A stretch of DNA of 64,000 bases from Linnemannia elongata (lineage: Eukaryota; Mortierellomycota; Mortierellomycetes; Mortierellales; Mortierellaceae), in NCBI GenBank assembly GCA_036320915.1, contig JAXBDG010000012.1:856501-920500 (forward strand). Direction: 5' to 3'. The notes below the pieces were generated by a model, which was given only the letters and a program-made list of their open reading frames with translations, was not told the DNA's origin and made no database searches. A program made the translations under genes and the position numbers. Below, piece by piece: positions 19,039-28,325 of the stretch; position 1 is the first letter of the stretch; every line of letters begins with the position of its first letter.

Positions 19039-19765
19039 TTGCGCGTTTCAAATAAAATAATTTATTCAGACCTCTAATCTTAGTTTAAGTAGATGTGGCT
19101 TATTTTTATTTTTCGATTAGCCATCTAATCAGTCCGATTAGACACCTATTTTTTCGTGCAATCATTATGCAAGACCTAATTCACAGACATTTTGCTCCAT
19201 TGGCCCCTCGAACAAAGCGAATGACGACCTCAGAGTAGTTTATCACCTAACGTTTTGAGGTAAAACTTTTACCTCAAAACATTAAGTATTAGACTATTTG
19301 AAGATGGTAGTCTCGGCTGATCGAAGTGGCATATAACCTATTCCAACTTTTTATTCAAGTGAAACTCACATACACCTTGAGAATTCAAAAAAATCCGCAT
19401 CAGGACTTTTTCCTGAAGATCTTCGGTGAAGGGCATTTATTCCGTATAGTTTCATGACCATCGATATGGATGATGTAGTCGCTCTACTAGGCTTGTCTGC
19501 ACGCAGCATCAACCATTGGACTAGGCTCGGCAATTCGGCGCCTAAGGACACTTTTTTTTTTGAAGAATTGAATTGCTCGACATGGCGAATAGGTGAAAGG
19601 AAAGAAAGTTCCGGAGCTTTTATTATATCTCAAGCATTGGAAAAAAAAAAAGAAAAACAAACAGCCCGATTAAAAACCGAAATAGTCTAGTTAGAGAATC
19701 TGAGATTAGTGGCTATTCTCCGATTAAAATAATTTTTTTTACACTATTTTACTTGAAACGCGCAA
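19039..19765. mobile_element. Tc1/mariner-type element relic, 727 bp, TA target duplication
   Basis: Ends TTGCGCGTTTCAA and TTGAAACGCGCAA form inverted repeats (13 perfect bp, about 22 of 24 overall) and are flanked by TA on both sides. The empty site is preserved at 44.5 kb, where TTACTACGA is uninterrupted. Inside, plus-strand 19454-19690 encodes 78 aa starting MTIDMDDVVALLGLSARSIN, an HTH-like segment reminiscent of transposase DNA-binding domains. There is no DDE catalytic region, so it is non-autonomous. Confidence 0.75.
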
Positions 19766-19812
19766 TACGATCTGATGAGATTAAGCCCATTGTTCTGTAG
19801 ATTGAAATAACA

Positions 19813-20442
19813 ATATCTGTTCTCTTTTCTTTTTTCTTTTTTTTGTATGCTCCTGGTAAGGGTAGTTCAATACTGTACAGGCAGGCAGTCAAAATTAAAT
19901 GTTCCTTGTGGGATTTGAACCAGAACCATTTTTGCATGCTGTGCGCCATGGTCATAACAACCTTTTTACGCGACAAACTTTATGAAATCACGCGTTACCA
20001 CTGCTGTTCTTGCTTTTACTAACGCAATCGAGTCTGGGAAATCCAAATCTGAAGAGCAGACAAGCGTCTAACCGATATTGATCGAGATAATCCCAAAAAA
20101 CATACTTATTTGACCGCTGACGATGAGGCGGACAAGATATGCATGTCTGCTCAACGGTAACGTTTTATAAATTCCAAATGGCATCGAATCGTTGCGGTTT
20201 GAGATCGATTGAACGTAAACTGATCGATTTGCTCAATGGTCAAAGTTTGATTTTTTGATTGGCGACGAAGTAATATCATACATAATAATCTGGGGTCTAC
20301 TTGTACTCGATCGCGACGAAATCATGCAGGAAACCAGATTCCGGCATCATCCAGACAGAAAAGTAGCGGTAATTACCTCATCGAGAAATGTAAACAAACC
20401 GGTGGCTTAGCAATGTGAACTAAAAGTTCCCTCTACATATAT
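19813..20442. other. Spacer with tRNA B-box-like relic, no intact gene
   Basis: Contains, on the minus strand near 19907-19920, GGTTCAAATCCC, a tRNA T-loop/B-box sequence without a matching acceptor stem or D-arm. The remaining 400 bp has several interrupted frames and nothing recognisable. Confidence 0.4.
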
Positions 20443-20480
20443 TAACTGGCTTGTGGCAGCCAAGCGTTCATAGCGACGTT

Positions 20481-20516
<36 letters not shown>

Positions 20517-20560
20517 ACTGAAGCAGAATTCAGTAAGCGTTGGATTGTTCACCCACTAAT

Positions 20561-20615
<55 letters not shown>

Positions 20616-21032
20616 ATGAAATGTTGTTGCAATAGTAATTGAACTTAGTACGAGAGGAACCGTTCATTCGGATAATTGGTATTTGGGCCTGCCTGAGCAG
20701 GCAATGGCCCGAAGCTATCATCCGTTGGGTTATGGCTGAACGCCTCTAAGTCAGAACCCGTGCTAGAACGCGACGATTACCGCCTTTCGATTTTTAGTTG
20801 AATACGAATAGACCTTCGGGTCCAAGATCATACTACGCGGGGTTATGTTGCAGAGCGGAAAGGCTTTGTGATGTTCCTGCTAATGTTAATTTCAAATATT
20901 GAAAGGGATAAATCCATTGCAGACGACTTTAATTGAACGGGGTATTGTAAGCAGTAGAGTAGCCTTGTTGCTACGATCTGCTGAGATTAAGCCCATTGTT
21001 CTATAGATTTGTTCGAAAGAACAACATCTCTC
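20443..21032 (+). rRNA. 28S rRNA 3'-end segment, copy 2 (partial)
   Basis: Starts at the same TAACTGGCTTG nucleotide as copies 1, 3 and 4 and extends through the mature 3' end and the GAAA-loop hairpin into a TTCTTTTTT tract. The sequence left of the junction (CTCTACATATAT) is unrelated to that of the other copies. Confidence 0.95.
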
Positions 21033-21251
21033 TTTCTTCTTTTTTTTTCTTTTTTTTCTTTCAGGCGCTTAAGTTAAGGGCGGTTCAACGTATGTTCTGT
21101 ATGACCGAGTTGGTCATGACTGGCTTGATATTTATAGATGTTGTTCTCCATTCTTTTGTTTTTTCTTCCCGGCTCGGTTAACGGCTGTTTAACGAAAAGT
21201 AACTGGTAACAGACATGCTTGTAGTATAGCTCGCGATAGGAAGAAGATTTT

Positions 21252-21345
21252 TAACTGACTTGCGGCAACCAAGCGTTCATAGCGACATTGCCTTTTGATC
21301 CATCGATGTCGGCTCTTTCAATTCTTGCTTCATTAGAATTCGAGG
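21252..21345 (+). pseudogene. Short diverged 28S fragment
   Basis: TAACTGACTTGCGGCAACC through GATGTCGGCTCTT again starts at the usual edge, but carries several substitutions. It then leaves 28S for ATTCGAGGTTGCGTCGT, which resembles the continuation of the fragment at 24612. The following 600 bp to the LRR gene hold no gene I can support. Confidence 0.8.
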
Positions 21346-21956
21346 TTGCGTCGTTGAAGCTTTGTTCACTTGTCAAAATGTGTTTTAAGGGGTACTTAAG
21401 CATTGCAAAAAGATGTGAGGCAGTGGCTGTGATGCCTTTTAGGTTAGCAGTCATACTCCTTAGTAGACATAGTATTAGTAGTGCGCCGAGCCCTCCTGTC
21501 TGCTTTTTGTCCTTTTACACATCACTTTTGGACGAGCTGTATTGACAAGAGTTTTGCTGGCGCGCTGCAGAGTGTTTCGTGTTATCCTTTAGGACATTAC
21601 CACTATCCCTCCCTTTCCCCCGTGCCAATTGAGGACTTTACAGCGGTCCTATAACTCTGGCCTCCGAACCTCTCCACTGAGTAACAGCATCAAACCAAGT
21701 AGTAATTTCCGGCGAATTACCATATTGCAACTCATTCAGGGTATGTGATTTGGATTTGTGCCATGACTTTAAGGGGACTTAGTTTTAAGGCAACGTTATC
21801 AATTTACTAAAGCTCATTGTGCTAGGAAATGAAATGAGTGGATAGAAGTGTGTGGATAAGGGTCGGTGAGAAAGAAGGTGGGGAGGACGTTTACTGATAC
21901 TGCCATAAAATATGTATACTCTCCTATCTTTACCACTCTTAATAAGGCACGGACAG

Positions 21957-23468
21957 TCACTGAAGTACAACGCCCGTAATGGTCACAGCTGAGTTGGTGT
22001 TGCGTGCCTCAGACAGCGCCTGTGCTCCGTTGTCTCCGATCGAGTTGCTCCGCAAGTTCAAAGTGGTCAGAGTCGAGTTGGTATTAAGTGCTTCAGCCAG
22101 TGCCTGGGCTCCGTTTTCTCCGATCTCGTTGCACCCCAAGTCCAAAGTGGTCAGGGTTGAGTTGGTCTTGAGTGCCTCGGCCAGTGCATGAGCTCCGTTG
22201 TCTCCGATCGAGTTGTCCTCCAAGTTCAAAGTGGTCAGGGTCGAGTTGGTCTTGAGTGCCTCAGCCAGCGCAACAGCTCCGTTGTCTTCGATAATGGTAC
22301 CCTGCAAGTCCAAAGTGGTCAGAGTCGAGTTGGTTTTGAGTGCCTCAGACAGTGCCTGAGCTCCGTTGGGTCCGATCGAGTTGCACCCCAAGTTCAAAGT
22401 GGTCAGAGTCGAGTTGGTCTTGAGTGCCTCAGCCAGCGCCTGAGCTCCGTTGTCTCTGGTCGAGTTCAAGCACAAGTCCAAAGTGGTCAGAGTCGAGTTG
22501 GTTTTGAGCGCCTCAGCCAGCGCCTGAGCTCCGTTGTCTCCGATCTCGTTGAAACGCAAGTCCAAAGTGGTCAGAGTCGAGTTGGTCTTGAGTGCTTCAG
22601 CCAGTGCCTGGGCTCCGTCTTCTCCGATCCAATCGCTACCGAAGCTTAAAGTGGTCAGGGTTGAGTTGGTCTTGAGTGCCTCAGACAGCGCCTGAGCTCC
22701 GTTGTCTCCGATCTCGTTGCTCCCCAAGTTCAAAGTAGTCAGAGTCGAGTTGGTCTTGAGTGCCTCAAACAATGCATGTGCTCCATTGGATTCGATCGAG
22801 TTCCTGTTCAAGTCCAAAGTGGTCAGAGTCGAGTTGGTCTTGAGTGCTTCAGACAATGCATGTGTTCCATTGGATTCGATCGAGTTCCTGTTCAAGTCCA
22901 AAGTATTCAGAGTCGAGTTGGTCTTGAGCGCCTCAGCCAGCGCCTGTGCTCCGTTTTCTCCGATCTCGTTGCACCCCAAGTCCAAAGTGGTCAGGGTCGA
23001 GTTGATCTTCAGTGTCTCAGCCAGTGCCATAGCTCCATTGTCTCCAATTAAGTTGGCAGCCAAGTTCAAAGTGGTCACAGTCGAGTTGGTCTTCAGTGCG
23101 TCAGCAAGCTCTTGAGTTCCATTAGGTTCCACTGAGTTGCTCCGCAACCATAAAGTGGTCCAGTTCAAAGTAGCCAGAACTGAGCTGACCATGATGCTAG
23201 AAACCACTTCATCTCGCTCATATGCCGATGATAGCTGATCATAGAGAGAGCTCTGCACTATGAGGTGTAGTATAAGATGCTTGTTTCTCTCAACAGATTC
23301 CATACTAGAGCCATATTTCGACAAGACGACAGAGTTATAGAGCGGCCTTGTAAATGAGTCGTTCCAATCCCGACTCACACGCGCACAAGACGCAAGGTCT
23401 TTTAGGCCAAGGCTGCTGGCAATTCTTGAGCGAATCTCATGTAGATCGAGGGGATGTGTTTGGGACAT
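21957..23468 (-). CDS. F-box-like protein with LRR_RI repeats
   Basis: 503 aa from the Met of MSQTHPLDLHEI; an in-frame Met 24 codons upstream exists but adds a Ser/Pro leader. Residues 5-45 (LGLKDLASCARVSRDWNDSF) look like an F-box helix set, predicting a substrate receptor of an SCF ubiquitin ligase. From about residue 115 there are 14 nearly identical 28-residue leucine-rich repeats, TNSTLTTLDLGCNEIGDNGA with AQALAEALK, of the ribonuclease-inhibitor class. The 84-bp DNA repeats are so uniform that recent unit duplication or conversion is likely. No intron seen. This architecture is abundant in Mortierella-like genomes. Confidence 0.88.
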   Translation of the reverse strand: MSQTHPLDLHEIRSRIASSLGLKDLASCARVSRDWNDSFTRPLYNSVVLSKYGSSMESVERNKHLILHLIVQSSLYDQLSSAYERDEVVSSIMVSSVLATLNWTTLWLRSNSVEPNGTQELADALKTNSTVTTLNLAANLIGDNGAMALAETLKINSTLTTLDLGCNEIGENGAQALAEALKTNSTLNTLDLNRNSIESNGTHALSEALKTNSTLTTLDLNRNSIESNGAHALFEALKTNSTLTTLNLGSNEIGDNGAQALSEALKTNSTLTTLSFGSDWIGEDGAQALAEALKTNSTLTTLDLRFNEIGDNGAQALAEALKTNSTLTTLDLCLNSTRDNGAQALAEALKTNSTLTTLNLGCNSIGPNGAQALSEALKTNSTLTTLDLQGTIIEDNGAVALAEALKTNSTLTTLNLEDNSIGDNGAHALAEALKTNSTLTTLDLGCNEIGENGAQALAEALNTNSTLTTLNLRSNSIGDNGAQALSEARNTNSAVTITGVVLQ

Positions 23469-23499
23469 CTTAGAAATAAAAGGTGAAGAATGTGGCGAG

Positions 23500-24150
23500 C
23501 GTGATAGGAATGAAGGCGAAGACAGTGATGATAGAATCACAAGAAGGAGCTAATAACAAAAGAGGGATGGGGAGAACAACAACATTGGGAAGAAAGGACG
23601 AAATGAAGAGGATGAGTAAGACGACGGTGAGGTTATGAAGTAATCTGTGGCGCAAATAACGATATGAAGGATGACAGACACTAATTTTATGCATCAAGTG
23701 TTCTTGAGTGGGTAAGCATGACACTTAGTTCATGCACTTCATACGATTCAGCATCTTCGACGAAGCCCCTTTCTTCCATTTAGGGCATTCTAGTCTACGT
23801 CAATGAGCCCGACCAGAGCATTGCATAATTGTCACGAAGAAGCTACCACCCTTTCAAGACAACGGCTTACCGTGGCATACAGCTAACAAACGGAGGTGAA
23901 GGTCAGAAGAGGCAACAATGTGGGAGTATGAGGTGAAAATCAATGAATAAGGGTGAGATAAAGTTGAGGCGAAGAGAAGGAGAAAGAGAGGGTGTTGATG
24001 ACGATATGTGTAAAGATGATGAGAAGGAGTAAGAGTGGTGGCAACAGCGAGCGATATGAGCGAGAGTGGAGGCAACAATGGAGAAGGCAGCGAGAGTGTA
24101 ACAGTGGGTGATGAGAGAAAGAGTGAAAGAGACATAATCTCGACAGCTTT
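23500..24150. other. Purine-rich region without a supported gene
   Basis: GA-rich plus strand. The minus-strand frames here translate to Ser/Leu/His-rich low complexity in several frames at once and carry no domain. It is probably promoter and 5' DNA of the LRR gene. Confidence 0.4.
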
Positions 24151-24164
24151 TTGACTGAAGTCTT

Positions 24165-24585
24165 ATACTGTGTCGACGTTCTGCCACCGCTCTCAAAATT
24201 CAGAACTGCTTGCATCGCCCCCAGCATTCAGTTTACTATGAAAGCAGTGTCATTATGAGCTCCCAAAAGAAATATTAAGGTTTGCAAGCGAGAACCAATG
24301 GCGCTTCTAAACATTGACTTTCCGCCACCGCTCACAAAATTCAAAAACAGCTTGCATCGCCCCCAGCAGGAATTTACACATGAAGCCGTGTCTCTTCGAT
24401 ATCTATTACTGTATAAGAAAATCCGAGAGATTATAAAGTTTTGTAAGGGGAAATCAATGCCATTTTTATTGTGTTGATTTACGCCACCGCTCTCAATATT
24501 CAAAAACTGCTCGCATCGCCTCCAGCAGCAGCGACCATTCATCTTACTCACGAGAGCAGTGTCTCATCCGAGGCTATTTATATGA
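24165..24585. repeat. Three degenerate ~145-160 bp direct repeats
   Basis: Units centred on GCCACCGCTCTCAAAATTCA and TTGCATCGCCCCCAGCA begin near 24180, 24323 and 24482. Each ends in a GAAGCAGTGTC-like block. Confidence 0.75.
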
Positions 24586-24611
24586 GCATGTGCTCTAGGG
24601 AGTGCTCGCAC

Positions 24612-24655
24612 CAGGGATAACTGGCTTGTGGCAGCCAAGCGTTCATAGCGACGTT

Positions 24656-24692
<37 letters not shown>

Positions 24693-24708
24693 CTGAAGCA
24701 GCATTCGA
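24612..24708 (+). pseudogene. Short 28S fragment extending a few bases further 5'
   Basis: CCAGGGATAACTGGCTTGTG keeps the natural 28S bases upstream of the usual TAACTGG edge. The match then ends at about GAAGCAGCATTC. It lies about 50 bp beyond the stop codon of the minus-strand gene at 24760, so it would be antisense in that gene's 3' UTR. Confidence 0.85.
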
Positions 24709-24759
24709 GGTCGCGTTGTCAATGCATATTGACTTGCATGAGTATCGAAAAGTGTTTAT

Positions 24760-26823
24760 TTAAGGGTTATATTTTTGCATAACTTGTGTTGTGCTTGCTG
24801 TATTACGTTTCTTTTTCGGTGAGTTCATCACAATCACATCAAGATCGCGTGGCTGCAATGGTGGTGTGATCCGTTCCTGTAGCAAAAAACTTTCATCCAA
24901 TGCTTGCGTCTGCATGTCTTCAACCTCCTGCTGCATGCTGCGGAGTCGTTGCTAATTTTTTGGGTGAGACCCAAGCAGAACCATCCATAATATGAGTAAA
25001 TAATCAGAACAGGAGAGAGAACAAATCCATGTAAAACTTTTATATAAATTTACCACGTATGTGAAAAGCCATCCGAGTGACTGACCGCTCAAGAACGTCT
25101 TCAACCCTTTCTCATCAACCGGTAGTTTGATGGCCACTCGGGACAACAGACCGGAGACATGGATGTCTTCGTATCGGCGGAGATAGATAATGGCGCCAGT
25201 GTAACCGGAAACATCCAAGAAAACCAGATAGTCATCGTTCTTAAAGTCGAACTTCGCATGTCTTTGCAAATAGACCATGATCGCTTTGTTGATTCTAATG
25301 TTCCTCCGTGACTGCCTTTTGTTCTCCTCAATATCCACGCCGACCGCCTTGAACTCGCTGTTGTTTAACTCCAAGCCATCGAGATGCAAGTGGAGATCCA
25401 TCTTCCTGCCACAGACACTCTTGCTAGTTCCACTAAACTCCTGCTCTTGAAGGATCCTGATCTCTTTCGTCGCGTCAGACGTAAGCTCACCTCTAATTTC
25501 AGGGGTCAAAGGTGTCAGTTCAAAATTAGATGACCAGTAATATTGACAACAATTAACTCTGAGTACATACGTCTCAAGCTTGAGCAATCCTTCCGAGATA
25601 AAATCAAGAACGCTTTTCCACGTCGAGACAACCGCATGCTCAGTATTGCCAAAAGTTCCCGCAATGATTTTATCCGCTCTAATGAAGCAAATTCGAAGTT
25701 AGAGTCGATGACGGAAAAAACCCTGAAAATTGAACTAGACAAAAACAGACAGTGATGAAGCTTACAGGAATCTGACGACATCTAGAACAACTTTCTGCAA
25801 AGGATCCGTTTGTTCTCCACGTCGCACCTTGCCTACGCGTTCGGCATCCAGTATGCTGATCTCGTCACGAAGATAATATATGCTGCTTTTGTTGAGAATG
25901 TCGCTCAGTGATTGGAGTGTGTTGTTGATGCTGCCGTCAGGTTGTGCTTTGGGAGCTGATGCCTCGATGTCATTAATCAAACGCATGCCGAACATATCCT
26001 TAATGTCGGCAGCTCGAAGATTGATTACTCCTGACATTGCTACCAGGAGATCTTTCTCATGCTGGAGAACAGCTTTCCCATTCTCGAGGTGCGCACAGAT
26101 GTACTTGTATAATGCTTTGCACGTTACAGACAGGTTGACACCGGGGGGAATCGGCGTGTCTGATTGGCCATACAGCACTATGTCATGCATAACCTTCATG
26201 AGTGAGCTCCAAGGCTCAGAGAAGAACGACGAAGCCTCCGGCGCCTCAGCTCGAATCCGCTTCCGAACAAACTCCTTTTCCTGCAAGTCGGTGATAAGCG
26301 GCTGGCGCTTTGTAATGCCTTTAACTAGCTCATCTTCGGCATGAATGATGAGAGCAGCGGCACTTGCAAAGGAATTCTCACGCACTTTTTCCTTCAAGAA
26401 TAAAAAATAAATACATATCAGATACTGCACATAACAAATTATATCAAAATACGCCATTCTTATTAATCTGATTCTACCTTTGTATGCTCAGCAACGCGTA
26501 TGGCAGCCTGCTTTTTCATCGAATGAGATTCTACTTGAAAGTCTGGCAGCTGCGCAGATCATAGACTGATTAGTCATTGCATCAAAATAAAGCATATGTA
26601 TGAATTAACAACGCCGACGACATACCGTTATTGTGTTGAGGAGCTCAAGAGCGGTTGTCCTCTCTATGTCTCCAGCCTCCGATGCATCGCAAATCAATTG
26701 TAAAAATCCTCGAAAGGCCTTATAGTGCGCTTTGGCATCGTTCTTCGGACGTTTACTCATAAAATTGTTAATATCCTTCCATCGAGAAGGGTCTTGCCGG
26801 AAGTGTGCTGGAAGGTGGTCCAT
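24760..26823 (-). CDS. PD-(D/E)XK-like nuclease-domain protein (five exons)
   Basis: Five exons join in phase: 26823-26626, 26549-26478, 26391-25766, 25678-25054 and 24951-24760, giving 570 aa. Introns have good GTATG/GTAGA/GTAAG donors and AG acceptors. The N-terminus (MDHLPAHFRQDPSRWKDIN) and central helices form a domain frequent in lineage-specific fungal families. Around residues 390-410, GRKMDLHL followed by NSEFKAVG fits the D...ExK core of a PD-(D/E)XK nuclease, with a downstream QSRRNIRINKAI helix. The C-terminus has PKKKRN, a nuclear localisation signal. Nuclease activity is inferred from motif geometry only. Confidence 0.75.
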
Positions 26824-26971
26824 GCTGAGCTCTGAGAAGGATAGAACGATAAAAAAGTATTTGAGAGAAGGTTGTTGAAAAAGACTGTAGACTAAATCAA
26901 ATATCGCCCAAACAGACCTTCCCCAAAAAAAACAATCTTCACAAAGGAATAACCTCAGATTCAAGAAGTGT

Positions 26972-27592
26972 TCGACTTTCGGTGTTTTTAAGCTGCTGTG
27001 TTGCAATCCATCAGCAGGTTAAGTCACTTGACCGCCACATCGCTGCAGCGTCAAAGACGCCAGTTCCTATCTAAAGGTTCCAGCTTTTCACCGATCTCAC
27101 TGCCCAAGCAGAGAAAGTGTTTTATCAGGATCGCGCCTCAGGCTATACAAAACCTTGTAGGTGTCCCTAGTCCTCATCCACACTGTTTCAAGAGACAAGC
27201 GTGCCAAGAACACCAGTTCCCATCTAAGGGTTCCAGCCGATTCACTTTCCCCATGCGCCGGGTGGCAACGTGAACAACACTTCAGCATCAATGTAGTCGA
27301 CTTTCGGTGTTTTTAAGCTGCTGTGTTGCAATCCATCAGCAGGTTAAGTCACTTGACCGCCACATCGCTGCAGCGTCAAAGACGCCAGTTCCTATCTAAA
27401 GGTTCCAGCTTTTCACCGATCTCACTGCCCAAGCAGAGAAAGTGTTTTATCAGGATCGCGCCTCAGGCTATACAAAACCTTGTAGGTGTCCCTAGTCCTC
27501 ATCCACACTGTTTCAAGAGACAAGCGTGCCAAGAACACTAGTTCCCATCTAAGGGTTCCAGCCGATTCACTTTCCCCATGCGCCAGGCGGTA
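26972..27592. repeat. ~295-bp direct duplication (period 325 bp)
   Basis: The block from CGACTTTCGGTGTTTTTAAG through TTTCCCCATGCGCC occurs at about 26972-27262 and again at 27297-27587, almost identical. It lies upstream of the five-exon gene and encodes nothing convincing. Confidence 0.85.
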
Positions 27593-27636
27593 GCGTCCAT
27601 CAAACTCTCCTTACCTTTTTTGGCCTCGGTGGCCTC

Positions 27637-27758
<122 letters not shown>

Positions 27759-27824
27759 GTGCGAGTGTGTGTGTATGTAGGTAAGAAGAAGAGAAAAGGA
27801 TGAAGCGATAAACACGCAAACTAG

Positions 27825-27832
27825 TGACGTCA
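27825..27832. promoter_or_regulatory. TGACGTCA palindrome (CRE-type) upstream of Crinkler copy 1
   Basis: The perfect 8-bp bZIP/ATF-CREB site TGACGTCA lies about 500 bp before the ATG. It is in a block (GTGACGTCACCATA, then CGTATAGGAAATA-like) also found before the second Crinkler at 37977. Confidence 0.6.
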
Positions 27833-28325
27833 CCATATTTTACTTCCTTGCAGTATAGGAAATAACTGATTATTTGCCACAGCTCTCACGCGCTTTTACT
27901 TGTCTTTCTTTGTTTCTAACTACTTTCTTTATCACCTCTCCTTTTTGCCACCATTCCCACACCTTCATCGCCCTTACCAACTCCATTTACCCACCACCCT
28001 CCGCGCCTCTTCCTTTCTCTGTTTCTCCCACGCGCACTCTTCCCACATTTCTTTGCTGTGCCACCCTCCCCACTCTTTTCTTCCATTGCCTTTGCCATCG
28101 CTCCCACGCTCTCTTTTCGACTTGTTTTCCGTTTGTTTCTCACTGCCCCTTCTTTTTGCCACCATTTCCACATCATCGTCTTGCCACGTTCTCACGCCTT
28201 TTCATCCCTTCTTAATTTTCCTTTTAACCCCGGAACTTTTCCCCATTCTCTTTTCCTTTTCTTGCATCCCCAGTCTTCTCCATAACCCTCACTCCTCACT
28301 CTTTCCCTTCCCTTTCTTTTCACTG

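Noticed and set aside
22188..23115. Plus-strand open frames opposite the LRR gene
   Set aside because: Shadow frames of the 84-bp LRR repeats; the minus strand has the recognised domain structure.
27900..28325. N-terminal extension of Crinkler copy 1 (long frame from 27900)
   Set aside because: The extension is pyrimidine-rich low complexity; homology with copy 2 at protein level begins at MLRNTMT (28326), and copy 2 lacks a comparable extension.
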